This document shows, piece after piece, positions 43,528 to 51,280 of a DNA stretch of 64,000 nt (the first letter of the stretch is position 1; every line of letters starts with the position of its first letter). The position numbers were made by a program, and so were the translations under genes. Origin of the DNA: Desulfitobacterium_A nosdiversum. GTDB taxonomy: Bacteria; Bacillota; Desulfitobacteriia; Desulfitobacteriales; Desulfitobacteriaceae. The stretch covers positions 3,906,001 to 3,970,000 of the forward strand of contig NZ_CP172056.1 of NCBI RefSeq assembly GCF_049860565.1. The letters run 5' to 3'. Under the pieces are notes generated by a model. It was not told the DNA's origin. It saw only the letters and a program-made list of their open reading frames with translations, and did not search any database.

Positions 43528-44822
43528 TCGGCCTGCCCCCTTTTCGCTTGCCTTTTCCGAACAACCAACCAAGAGTCAAGATCACTCTTTCCTCGCTCAG
43601 GAATAAGAAGTTCGAGAATGTCATCGACGGTAATAATCCCCAACATTTTATTCTCATCATCGACTACAGGTATAGCCAAAAGGCCGTACTTATTCATCGT
43701 ATCGGCTACTTTCTCGGTATTTTCTAAGGGATGAGTATGAACAATTTTCTTATGCATTAACTCCTTAAGCTGAGTTGACGGCGGAGCAATAATCAATTCC
43801 CGTAAAGAGAGCACCCCTTCCAAGGTTTCCTCATCATCAACAACAAACAAGTAATAAATTGTCTCAGCCTCAGGGGCCAATTCGCGAAGTTTATTGATTG
43901 CTTCTTCTGCAGTAAGATGAAGCGGCAAGCCAATATATTCCGTCGTCATAAGTGCTCCTGCCGTATCTTCATTGTACTTCATGAGTTCGCGAACATCTTC
44001 CGCATCTTCAGATTCCATCAAGTTCAGAAGTTCTTCCGACTTTTCAGCAGAAAGTTCTCCCAAGATATCCGCAACCTCGTCGGCCGGCATTTCTTCCAAA
44101 AGGTCTGAGGCAATATTTTCATCGAGCTGATTGATAACCTCAACTTGAACATCCAACTCCATTTCAGCTAAAGCATCAATCGCCTGTTGAGAGTCCAGGG
44201 TATTAATTAAGTCTGTTCTTTCCTTATATCCCAAGGCTTCTAAAAGGTCCGCAATATCCGCGGGATGAAGCTCTCTTAGCTGTTCTTTTTCCCGTGTAAT
44301 TTGGAGTGCAGAGTTCCTGCTTTCGAGAGGCTTTATATATTGCCAGCCCAAGAAATTATTTTCTATCCTTTTTACGAGAAACTCTGCGCCTAAACGCCGG
44401 AATAAACCCCGCAGCCCAATATCTACGGCAACTAAAACCATGAATCGTCTATGATCTCGGGTAATCCAAGAAAGTGTCAGATCATTTACCCGTACAAGTT
44501 TTGATCCTTTTAAATCAATAATCTGCTTATCTAAAAGCCATTTCCCGATAAATGTTTCATCCTCTTCGAGCTGATCTGTAATCTCAGGGCTAAATGCAAC
44601 TGAAAGCTGCACTTCCTCTTGATTAAGCGTTGATACCCTCTCGATTGGAATCAAATCCTGAACCCCTTTGGCAAACTTAATCCCAGTGACATGAGGGGTC
44701 AGGCTGTCCCAACGCATAGCCATGTCTTTAACTCGTCCAATGCGGCGTCCTTGAGCATCCCGGATGGGCTTATTCAGGATCTGGCTAAAATAAAATTCGC
44801 CTAAAACTTTAACTTCACCCAT
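43524..44822 (-). CDS. Soluble PRC-barrel/MgtE_N/CBS protein, Mg2+-sensing partner
   Basis: A 432-residue cytosolic protein with two PRC-barrel-like segments (about 8-85 and 90-165), then an MgtE_N superhelical domain of repeated LxxLxxxExxDVLxxLxxE units (about 185-300) and a CBS pair (about 300-420). It lacks the MgtE membrane channel entirely. In MgtE channels these domains bind Mg2+ and gate the pore. Here they are made as a separate chain overlapping the NRAMP-like gene, suggesting gating or control in trans. Confidence 0.9.
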   Translation of the reverse strand: MGEVKVLGEFYFSQILNKPIRDAQGRRIGRVKDMAMRWDSLTPHVTGIKFAKGVQDLIPIERVSTLNQEEVQLSVAFSPEITDQLEEDETFIGKWLLDKQIIDLKGSKLVRVNDLTLSWITRDHRRFMVLVAVDIGLRGLFRRLGAEFLVKRIENNFLGWQYIKPLESRNSALQITREKEQLRELHPADIADLLEALGYKERTDLINTLDSQQAIDALAEMELDVQVEVINQLDENIASDLLEEMPADEVADILGELSAEKSEELLNLMESEDAEDVRELMKYNEDTAGALMTTEYIGLPLHLTAEEAINKLRELAPEAETIYYLFVVDDEETLEGVLSLRELIIAPPSTQLKELMHKKIVHTHPLENTEKVADTMNKYGLLAIPVVDDENKMLGIITVDDILELLIPERGKSDLDSWLVVRKRQAKRGQAE

Positions 44823-44833
44823 TTTCCTCCTCC

Positions 44834-44944
44834 TTACTCCTGGAGTCTGACCTCCATAAACAACGGTGCGGCTCCATTTAATTGACTCATTGTTAACTTT
44901 TTTAATCCGTTCTTAAATGTCTCCTGACTGGGGCCAGAATCCAT
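44834..44944 (-). CDS. 36-codon leader ORF between M-box and the Mg2+ operon
   Basis: An ATG at 44944, 6 nt after a perfect AAAGGAGGTG, opens a frame of 36 codons ending TAA at 44834. That is only 11 nt before the ATG of the next gene and overlaps its ribosome binding area. The product begins MDSGPSQETFKNGLKK and ends LFMEVRLQE, with no membrane helix. It lies downstream of the riboswitch terminator, so it is made only when the operon is read. It may couple translation or act as a small regulator; the function is unknown. Confidence 0.6.
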   Translation of the reverse strand: MDSGPSQETFKNGLKKLTMSQLNGAAPLFMEVRLQE

Positions 44945-44994
44945 GAAAACCACCTCCTTTAGCCATTCCCAATTTAGGTAAAATAATAAATGCA

Positions 44995-45032
44995 AAATAA
45001 AAAAGCCCTCTAGTAAATAGAAGGCCTTCGCA
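44995..45032 (-). terminator. Expression-platform terminator of the M-box riboswitch
   Basis: On the minus strand AAGGCCTTCTA and TAGAGGGCTTTT pair (one wobble), followed by TTTTTTATTTTGC. It lies about 65 nt after the aptamer and about 50 nt before the leader ORF. Confidence 0.8.
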
Positions 45033-45096
45033 TATCAAGAGAAGAAACGCGAAAATTTTTTGACCTTCCCTAACTCGTTGAGCTTTAGCACTGCAT

Positions 45097-45292
45097 AACG
45101 TAGAGGTTTCTCAGCCACCTTAAGTAAAACCTTATGCCGGTAATACCTGTTATACCCATTGGCGTCTCAAACGAAAGTCTGAGCCGTCGTAGCCAAAAAA
45201 GAACATTTCTAGCTGTTCTTTTGGAGCAATGTCTCTCGACATTTCCGGGCAGTGGCCTGTGTTTATGCAGGAGCCTCACCTAACAGAGAATT
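45097..45292 (-). ncRNA. M-box (ykoK) Mg2+ riboswitch
   Basis: On the minus strand the conserved M-box blocks appear in order: GTTAGGTGAGGCTCCTGCAT, CCACTGCCCGGAAATGTCGA, GAGACATT, GCCAATGGGT, ACAGGTATTACCGGCATAAG, and GTGGCTGAGAAACCTCTAC. M-box RNAs fold with Mg2+ and end transcription of Mg2+ uptake genes. It precedes a terminator and the MgtE_N/NRAMP-like operon, which supports Mg2+ as the substrate. Confidence 0.95.
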
Positions 45293-45306
45293 TTTAGTTC
45301 TGGTCT

Positions 45307-45336
45307 ATTATATGTCTATTCTCGTTAATCCGTCAA
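45307..45336 (-). promoter_or_regulatory. Promoter of the M-box operon
   Basis: On the minus strand TTGACG (45331-45336), an 18-bp spacer and TATAAT (45307-45312) predict a start near 45299, a few bases before the aptamer. Confidence 0.8.
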
Positions 45337-45451
45337 TATATTTGGCTAATTTCCTAAGAAAATATCGTTTCTTCTCAATCCTAAGAAAGGTTTCTCGTCT
45401 TTTCATCATCATGCGTGTCCGATTATCAAATTTAACCCAAATGAAACTGCC

Positions 45452-46318
45452 TTAACCCATTGAATTCCTCGCGAAAACCATGTTTCCAAGCTTTACGCCA
45501 AGATTTCCTGCAACAATTTCACATTTCGCACGAAGCAGGAAGTAAGTTTTCTCACCTGCTTCTCGGGTCGATTCCAAAGATTCATAATTGGCTTGACCCT
45601 TACTGATAATTAAATCAGCCCTGTCCATGGCCTCAATCAATTCTTGAGAACGCTTTCGGACAACAGTTCCAAGATAACCATTGCCATTGCTTATAACATC
45701 GGCAACATCATCCATTCCCACCTTGGCAGCATCTTCAAACGTTGCATCATTTAAAATCGCTTGACCTTTAACCACAAAGGTAACGTGAACTCCAAACCTC
45801 CGAAGTTCTTCAACAAGAAGCCTATCGAAAGCAATCTCTCCGGAATTATCTCCTAAAATCAGTATTTCACGGGCTTGGTTCAGCCTTTTCTTAAACTCTT
45901 TCGAATCATCCCGGGCAAACGTTCCGGATAAAGATTCTTTTAAGGTCTCTTCAATATTATAGTCTGTGATAATTCCTAAGTCGATAATATTGCCGGCTAC
46001 TGAAACCTGCAAAGCCGTATATAATGGATCCTCGCTCTGCCGAATGCGTTCCCTAAGCTGTGGCAGAAGCGAAAGAGCCTTTTCATTAGCTTCTTTTTTA
46101 GCGGATAGAAAAGGATCCTCAATTCCTAAAAGTTCATTCACTTTGCGCAAAACAAGCGTTGAATTTTCAGCAGGTGTTCCCTCCGGGTCAAGTTCGGGAA
46201 TCATGGGTAAAATTTGATACATCAACTCACGGGACTCCCGCTCTGAAAACTCCGTCTGTGCCGTTGCATTCATGACTTGTCTAAGGTAACAGGGGATACA
46301 ATCAAGTACTACTTTCAC
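45452..46318 (-). CDS. DUF89-family protein (ARMT1-like, metal-dependent phosphatase fold)
   Basis: The 288-residue protein begins with the bacterial DUF89 mark LDCIPCYLRQ (CxxC) and carries ILGDNSGEIAFDRLLVEEL, whose Asp/Asn are the expected metal ligands. A DLIISKGQANYESL stretch follows. Family members are proposed house-cleaning phosphatases acting on damaged phosphometabolites. Starts with GTG, 8 nt after TAGGAGG. A single gene convergent to nothing nearby. Confidence 0.85.
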   Translation of the reverse strand: MKVVLDCIPCYLRQVMNATAQTEFSERESRELMYQILPMIPELDPEGTPAENSTLVLRKVNELLGIEDPFLSAKKEANEKALSLLPQLRERIRQSEDPLYTALQVSVAGNIIDLGIITDYNIEETLKESLSGTFARDDSKEFKKRLNQAREILILGDNSGEIAFDRLLVEELRRFGVHVTFVVKGQAILNDATFEDAAKVGMDDVADVISNGNGYLGTVVRKRSQELIEAMDRADLIISKGQANYESLESTREAGEKTYFLLRAKCEIVAGNLGVKLGNMVFARNSMG

Positions 46319-46431
46319 ATTTAGAGCCTCCTAGTTTCGACATACAGTAAACCTCTTTAGTATATCGTGTTCTCAGTGTTTCTTCCATAAAGTGAATGAC
46401 TTTTTAATTGAATAAACAAATTTTTGGCTAG

Positions 46432-46460
46432 AGAAAAGCCGGGAATAACCCCGGCTTCAC
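46432..46460 (-). terminator. Hairpin upstream of the DUF89 gene
   Basis: AAGCCGGG and CCCCGGCTT pair around AATAA. On the minus strand only a short TTTTCTC run follows. It comes right after a small open frame that stops at 46476. Confidence 0.55.
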
Positions 46461-46475
46461 TTTAAAATCCGTTTT

Positions 46476-46646
46476 TTAGAAAATGACACCCAGGGCAATA
46501 AGAATTAAAATCGCGATTGCAATAATTCCTACGCCAACGCCAACCCCAACTGGCGGGACAGGCGGGCAACATAAATTGGAAACAGGTCCAATATGAGGCG
46601 GAGCGCCAACAGGTGAAATATTGGGAAAATAATATAAATATGGTAA
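46476..46646 (-). pseudogene. Small proline/glycine-rich membrane peptide frame without a recognisable start
   Basis: A minus-strand frame is open from 46646 to a TAA at 46476-46478. It reads like a real peptide: a Pro-rich N-part with CCPP, a GVGVGVG stretch, then a hydrophobic tail IIAIAILILIALGVIF. This resembles the small sporulation-type YjcZ-like membrane peptides in plan. No ATG, GTG or TTG lies in frame and no ribosome binding site is seen, so it may be a remnant or start elsewhere. Confidence 0.3.
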
Positions 46647-46728
46647 TTAAGTGAATAGAACTTCTTCAAGATGTTAACCTTTCCGTTGAACGGCAGCTAT
46701 TTTAAATTTTGAATTTAATTGTATATCT

Positions 46729-46775
46729 AAAGCAAGATGGCTCGAACCATTCACAGGTTGAGCCATCTTGCTTTA
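46729..46775. terminator. Long perfect-looking hairpin downstream of the DtxR-type gene
   Basis: AAAGCAAGATGGCTCGAACC pairs with GGTTGAGCCATCTTGCTTT over about 18 bp with one mismatch. T-runs are short on both sides; it may mark transcript ends in both directions. Confidence 0.6.
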
Positions 46776-46956
46776 TAAACTTTACCCAGCTATTGCTAGA
46801 AGACGATAGTAACAACTTTAAGCTCGGCAACGTATAATAACTCAGAATTTTAATAGAAGTTAGCCCAGGTTAACCTTATTTTACTTCAAAGTTAGTCTTA
46901 GTTAACAAATATAGGAGGTGTATTGGCCAAAATTGGTCATGGAAATATCCTAAATT

Positions 46957-47388
46957 TTAAAGAAGGGTCTCTTTACCCGGCAGATTACTTAGAAATTGAA
47001 GAAAGTTAGCATAGAATTCTGAGTTTGACTTCATGAACGTAACAAGAGATTGAATTGACTCAATCGTTGCCAGCGAAAGATAGTGCTCCATCGCCTCAGC
47101 TTCTGCAGCAATATCACATTTACTACATATGAGTTCTAAAAATTCCTGCAGCAATTGATTTCTTTTAACAAGAAAACTTCCGAGCACTCTTCCTTTTTCA
47201 GTGAGTTCTATTTCCCCATAAGGCTGATAGATGATGTATTGCTGGTCTTTTAGCTTTCGAAATGCCTTTGAAACGGAAGGAAGCGTAACCTTCAGCTTGT
47301 TACTTATATCCGACACCCGAACAATTTGGGATGATTGTGAAATACGGTAAATCTCTTCTAAATAATCCTCTAAGCTTGGAGATAACAA
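46957..47388 (-). CDS. DtxR/MntR-family metal-dependent repressor
   Basis: This 143-residue protein has an N-terminal winged helix (SLEDYLEEIYRISQ, then VRVSDISNKLKVTLPSVSKAFRKL, QYIIYQPYGEIELTEKGR) and a helical dimerisation and metal domain with ECSKC-like ICSKCDIAAEAEAMEHYLS. It is MntR-sized (no SH3 domain). It is divergent from mntH, 95 bp apart, and so probably represses mntH with Mn2+. The TTG start at 47388 is set by AAAGGAGG 8 nt upstream. Confidence 0.88.
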   Translation of the reverse strand: MLSPSLEDYLEEIYRISQSSQIVRVSDISNKLKVTLPSVSKAFRKLKDQQYIIYQPYGEIELTEKGRVLGSFLVKRNQLLQEFLELICSKCDIAAEAEAMEHYLSLATIESIQSLVTFMKSNSEFYANFLQFLSNLPGKETLL

Positions 47389-47483
47389 TGGATGTACCTC
47401 CTTTATTTTACCTGTACTTTATCATATCTCCGGCATCGTGTCTTATGATGACTTAATTTTAATTAGAAAGAGGTGCTATTCCA

Positions 47484-48767
47484 ATGAGCGATGGGCTGAA
47501 TATTCCTAACAAAGTGTCCATTCCAATTCCAGTATATGAGAATAAGTGGAATAGAATTAGATCCACATTTAGTTTTATCGGTCCAGCGTTTATCGTGAGC
47601 GTTGCCTATATAGACCCCGGAAATTTTGCCACGAACATAAGCGGAGGCTCAGTTTTCAACTATAACTTAGTTTGGGTCATCCTATGGAGCAATCTCATGG
47701 CCATATTTTTACAGAGTCTCTCCGCCAAACTCGGCATCGCAACAGGGCGTAACTTGCCGGAAATGTGTTCTCAGGTCTTTTCTCGAAAGATGAATTGGTT
47801 CTTCTGGATTGAGGCTGAGCTCGCAGCCATGGCTACCGACTTAGCAGAATTTTTGGGCGGAACACTGGGTTTATATTTACTCTTTGGGATCCCGCTGATC
47901 TATGCAGGCTTTATTACAGGCGCCCTTACCTTTCTCATTGTCTACATGGAAAAGTTCGGGCAGCGCACTGTTGAAGGGATTATTGGCTCACTTGTTGCGA
48001 TCATTTGTGTTGCTTACACTTTAGAATTATTCCTTGCCAAACCTGACTGGAAAGCCGCTGGGTTACACACTTTAATTCCCTCCTTGCCAAATGGAGAGGC
48101 CGTATTGCTTGCAGTAGGAATGCTTGGGGCTACCGTAATGCCGCATGTTATTTATCTTCACTCCCAACTTGTTCAGGCCCGCAATAAAGCAGGATTAAAT
48201 GACCAACAAAAGCAAAGCCTGTTTCGTATGGAGCGTATCGATATCGCTATTGCGATGAATATTGCGTTTATCGTTAATGCCGCTATGCTTATCGTTTCCG
48301 CAGCTGTTTTTTTCCGCAACGGAATGGTCGTCGATTCCATCGAGCAGGCCCATCAATCCCTTACTCCACTTCTCGGTTCTCTTTCCAGCGGAGCTTTTGG
48401 CATTGCTCTACTTGCTTCAGGGCTATCTTCTTCAGCGGTCGGAACTTTCGCGGGGCAAACGATTATGAAAGGTTTTGTTGGTCTAAATATCCCAATCAAC
48501 GTTCGACGCCTGATAACAATGACTCCTGCAATAATCATTATTGCTCTCGGCATTAACCCCATGAGCGCTTTAGTCATCAGTCAGGTCGCCTTAAGTTTTG
48601 CCCTTCCTTTTGCGATCATCCCCCTGTTATACATTACCAACCGCAAAAACTTGATGGGCTCTCTTGTTAATAAACCGTTGACCAGGGTTGTAGGGTATGT
48701 TATTGCCGGTCTGATTATTGCCTTAAATGCGGTCTTGCTCTATTTGACCTTTACCGGGAAGGTATAA
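47484..48767 (+). CDS. mntH: Manganese/divalent metal transporter MntH (NRAMP)
   Basis: The 427-residue transporter has eleven predicted helices and both metal motifs intact: AYIDPGNFATNISGG in helix 1 and ATVMPHVIYLHSQLV in helix 6. It imports Mn2+ (or Fe2+) with protons. It starts with ATG after AAAGAGG and is controlled presumably by the divergent DtxR-type repressor. It provides the canonical contrast to the DAGG/TPW NRAMP protein at 42280. Confidence 0.95.
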   Translation: MSDGLNIPNKVSIPIPVYENKWNRIRSTFSFIGPAFIVSVAYIDPGNFATNISGGSVFNYNLVWVILWSNLMAIFLQSLSAKLGIATGRNLPEMCSQVFSRKMNWFFWIEAELAAMATDLAEFLGGTLGLYLLFGIPLIYAGFITGALTFLIVYMEKFGQRTVEGIIGSLVAIICVAYTLELFLAKPDWKAAGLHTLIPSLPNGEAVLLAVGMLGATVMPHVIYLHSQLVQARNKAGLNDQQKQSLFRMERIDIAIAMNIAFIVNAAMLIVSAAVFFRNGMVVDSIEQAHQSLTPLLGSLSSGAFGIALLASGLSSSAVGTFAGQTIMKGFVGLNIPINVRRLITMTPAIIIIALGINPMSALVISQVALSFALPFAIIPLLYITNRKNLMGSLVNKPLTRVVGYVIAGLIIALNAVLLYLTFTGKV

Positions 48768-49145
48768 CTTCTTAGACCTATCGGGGCTTTCGGTTACAAA
48801 ATCCTTAGCAGCCTTGATAACATATGTAACTGATCAAAAGGTTTGGGCACTGGTATCCAGTATCCAATTTAACTATCCTTAAGTTCAGGGTTTGAAGTAT
48901 ACAGAGCTCAATATAATAGTTTATTCTGTTCTTAGAAGGATATTTATGTAAAAAACAGAAGACATATATAGTTAGAAATCTACGAACCTATTTCGGGAAT
49001 ACGGTAGTTATACGACAGCGGGGCCGCTCGGGTATACTCGAATGCATAATATTTATAATTGCGATTTTTGGGAATATGTAAGTTGTTATTTATAATGTTG
49101 GCCTTGCTTTAGAACAATGCAAAATTGGGAGGAAGAAAAACTATT
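48768..49145. other. Intergenic stretch with remnant attC half-site
   Basis: There is no gene here. The only recognisable structure is at 48990-49025: TTTCGGGAATACGGTA followed by GTTATACG (49007-49014), which resembles the right half of the attC-like sites further on. The bases GTTATACGACAGCGGGGCC are the left terminal repeat of the first cassette. Confidence 0.55.
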
Positions 49146-49901
49146 ATGCTAATGAATTATCTTCATATTAACGAAAAATCTTTGAATATGTTTGTTGAAC
49201 AAATTCCAGCTAAATATTATCCAAAAAAATATAAACGTAAAAAGTCTATAAGTCTCGCAATCTCAGGACCAAAGGTAGAAATGTCTGAAGAACCAGTAGA
49301 CACTAAGTTGACCAATAATGAGAAAATTCAATTATTAATACAATTTCTCAAGAAAAATGAGATGCTAGACTACGAAAGACCAAAGGAAATGTATGATTTT
49401 GCTAATCAGCGAAAAGGATTTGTTCTAGAATCAATGACTGCTACGAAAGTAATTTTCCCAAAAGAATCATTGACAAGTTTGCAGGGTATTGATGAATTTG
49501 CATTATGGATTTCAGATCCGAATCCGGATGATATAAGTAATGACCCTTTAGTTTATAATGGAACGTTTTTATATATTACCCAGATGTGGCTTGATGATGG
49601 TTGGTATACGCCAATTCATTCGGGCTGTTCGGCTCTCCAAGCAATAGTAAATTACCTTGAGGGTAGACCTATTCTAAATACAATTTTACCAGAAGGTTGT
49701 GAGCGTTATGGACGCAGTACCTATGAACATCCTATCAATAAGTTAACAAGAATTGGAGCAATTAAATCAAGCACTAAGAAGATAACGTCATTATATCAAA
49801 AACGATATATAACAAATGAACAATGTTATATATTCGCTAACAATGAAACAAGAGTTAACGATTTATTAGGTTATCCAATTTATATCTCAGAAGAAATGTA
49901 A
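49146..49901 (+). CDS. Cassette 1 protein, unknown function
   Basis: A soluble protein of 251 residues with a basic region at about 25-40 (KYYPKKYKRKKS), an acidic middle and several aromatic stretches (ITQMWLDDGWYTPIHSGCSALQ). There is no signal peptide or membrane helix. I do not recognise a family. I chose ATG at 49146, 11 nt after GGAGGAA; an in-frame TTG at 49125 overlaps that site region. It is AT-rich compared with mntH upstream. It is followed by attC-like site 1 about 120 bp downstream. Confidence 0.75.
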   Translation: MLMNYLHINEKSLNMFVEQIPAKYYPKKYKRKKSISLAISGPKVEMSEEPVDTKLTNNEKIQLLIQFLKKNEMLDYERPKEMYDFANQRKGFVLESMTATKVIFPKESLTSLQGIDEFALWISDPNPDDISNDPLVYNGTFLYITQMWLDDGWYTPIHSGCSALQAIVNYLEGRPILNTILPEGCERYGRSTYEHPINKLTRIGAIKSSTKKITSLYQKRYITNEQCYIFANNETRVNDLLGYPIYISEEM

Positions 49902-50023
49902 GAGACGCTCTCCAATATATAGAAGTATCCTCAAGGGTTTGTTATTTTATGATAGTCTTCGAATAGATTTACTAGTTAAGTCTTTGGCCAATTAAGATAA
50001 TCTTTGGGGTCAGGCCCCGCCAC

Positions 50024-50101
50024 CGTATAACACGTCCATTCCCGCAACTTAGAAAATATGCATGTAATATGGCGCTGCGGGAATGGCGAGAACGTTAAGT
50101 G
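50024..50101 (+). repeat. attC-like site 1
   Basis: R'' CGTATAAC (50024-50031), stem arm CCATTCCCGCA (50036-50046), loop with ATATGCATGT, stem arm TGCGGGAATGG (50076-50086), then R' GTTAAGTG (50094-50101), which fits GTTRRRY exactly. R'' is complementary to the GTTATACG at the start of the same cassette (49007). Confidence 0.82.
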
Positions 50102-50270
50102 AAATTGGTCGCGGGGAACGTCGCGCCGTCCTTGGCGAGGATTGAGCAGTTTTGCTTTGTAGTTTATCAAAATACGTATTATTAAAGTAAGTCTATTATG
50201 AGCATCTGGGGAAATCCAAGGGTTGGCAATAATGGGAACCTAAACAAACACAAGTGAATTTCTTATTGAG
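50102..50270. other. Leader of cassette 2
   Basis: No gene. It holds the rest of the cassette 2 left repeat (to 50112) and a GC-rich patch with GTCGCGGGGAACGTCGCG. AT-rich sequence follows up to the CPBP gene. Confidence 0.5.
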
Positions 50271-51002
50271 GTGAATGAAATAAAAAAGCACATTTATTTA
50301 GCTCAAGCAGCACTTATTATAATAACGATTATTTTATCAATATCATTGGCAAATGCATTTTCGGGAATTAAGTTTTATATATTTTACAATTTGATCTATG
50401 GATTATTACTAAGTACGGCACTGCCTTTGTATTTTGCATACAAAAACTGTGAATCTATTAATAATTTTGGCATTAAGAAAATTGGGATACAACAGATAAT
50501 CGTCCTTGTTACTTTTGACATTATGTCTATCGGCGGTCAATATATTCCATTGATAATAAATTCTACACCTCTTCATTTTGAGTTGATCCCCATATGTATA
50601 GTTCCTCTTACGATGACTACTTTTTTTGAAGAATTTCTTTTTAGAGGATTTTTTCAGATTCGGTTTGAAAAACAATATGGATGGTTGCCGGCAATCTTGT
50701 TATCCGGTCTTTTGTTCTCAATTTATCATTTGGGATATCCAGGATTTAGAGATTTAGGTGATTTGCTCTTGTTGTTTATAGTGGGTATTGGGTTTGCGGT
50801 GGCTTTTAAACTGTCGGATAACAATGTTATTATTTCATATTTTGTTAATCTTCCTAATGCAATTTTGACATATCTTCTAAAAGCAAAACAATTCCCTCCT
50901 TTTGACAAATTTACAACAGTGATCGCAGGCGTAACAATTATATTCTTTATTAGCTTCATTGTTTTTTATGAAAAAAATAAAAGGCGATTATACGACAAAT
51001 GA
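50271..51002 (+). CDS. Cassette 2: CPBP-family intramembrane metalloprotease
   Basis: The 243-residue protein has about seven to eight membrane helices and the CPBP (Abi/CAAX protease) motifs: FFEEFLFRGFFQ (EExxxR, about 119-130), SIYHLGYPGF with His near 153 and an Asn-containing last motif NLPNAIL. Family members include bacteriocin self-immunity proteins and prenyl-CAAX-type proteases. The start is uncertain: the GTG at 50271 follows GAG with little spacing, and no better in-frame codon is seen. Very AT-rich. Confidence 0.8.
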   Translation: MNEIKKHIYLAQAALIIITIILSISLANAFSGIKFYIFYNLIYGLLLSTALPLYFAYKNCESINNFGIKKIGIQQIIVLVTFDIMSIGGQYIPLIINSTPLHFELIPICIVPLTMTTFFEEFLFRGFFQIRFEKQYGWLPAILLSGLLFSIYHLGYPGFRDLGDLLLLFIVGIGFAVAFKLSDNNVIISYFVNLPNAILTYLLKAKQFPPFDKFTTVIAGVTIIFFISFIVFYEKNKRRLYDK

Positions 51003-51133
51003 ACATAATGTCATGTTGGAAGATTTCAGACGCGCTTCCCTTTATCCATTTTACTCCAATCATCAGGAATGGCCTTTCGGGATTTGAGGAGTCGCCGTCC
51101 ATGGCGACTGCTGAATATGGGGGCGACCAACTT

Positions 51134-51208
51134 CACTTAACAGAGTATCGCCAACACCTTGAATAGATGAATGTGGTTGGGACGCGCGGCATAGGGATGA
51201 GTTATGTG
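51134..51208 (+). repeat. attC-like site 2
   Basis: R'' CACTTAAC (51134-51141), a loop region with GAATGTGGTTGGGACGC and R' GTTATGTG (51201-51208). R'' matches the complement of GTTAAGTG at the start of cassette 2 (50094). The internal stem is weaker than in sites 1 and 3. Confidence 0.78.
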
Positions 51209-51280
51209 AAATCGCGCGCAGTGACGCCACATCGTGTGACGGATTTTTAAGTTCTTATTTATTGTTAAGGAGTCGAGATA
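51209..51280. promoter_or_regulatory. Leader and ribosome binding site of cassette 3
   Basis: It contains the remainder of the left repeat (ATCGCGCGC to 51219) and a strong AAGGAG site 8 nt before the GTG at 51281. Confidence 0.55.

Noticed and set aside
45085..45455. Short reading frames on both strands at the M-box
   Set aside because: They lie over the riboswitch and promoter and have no translation signals.
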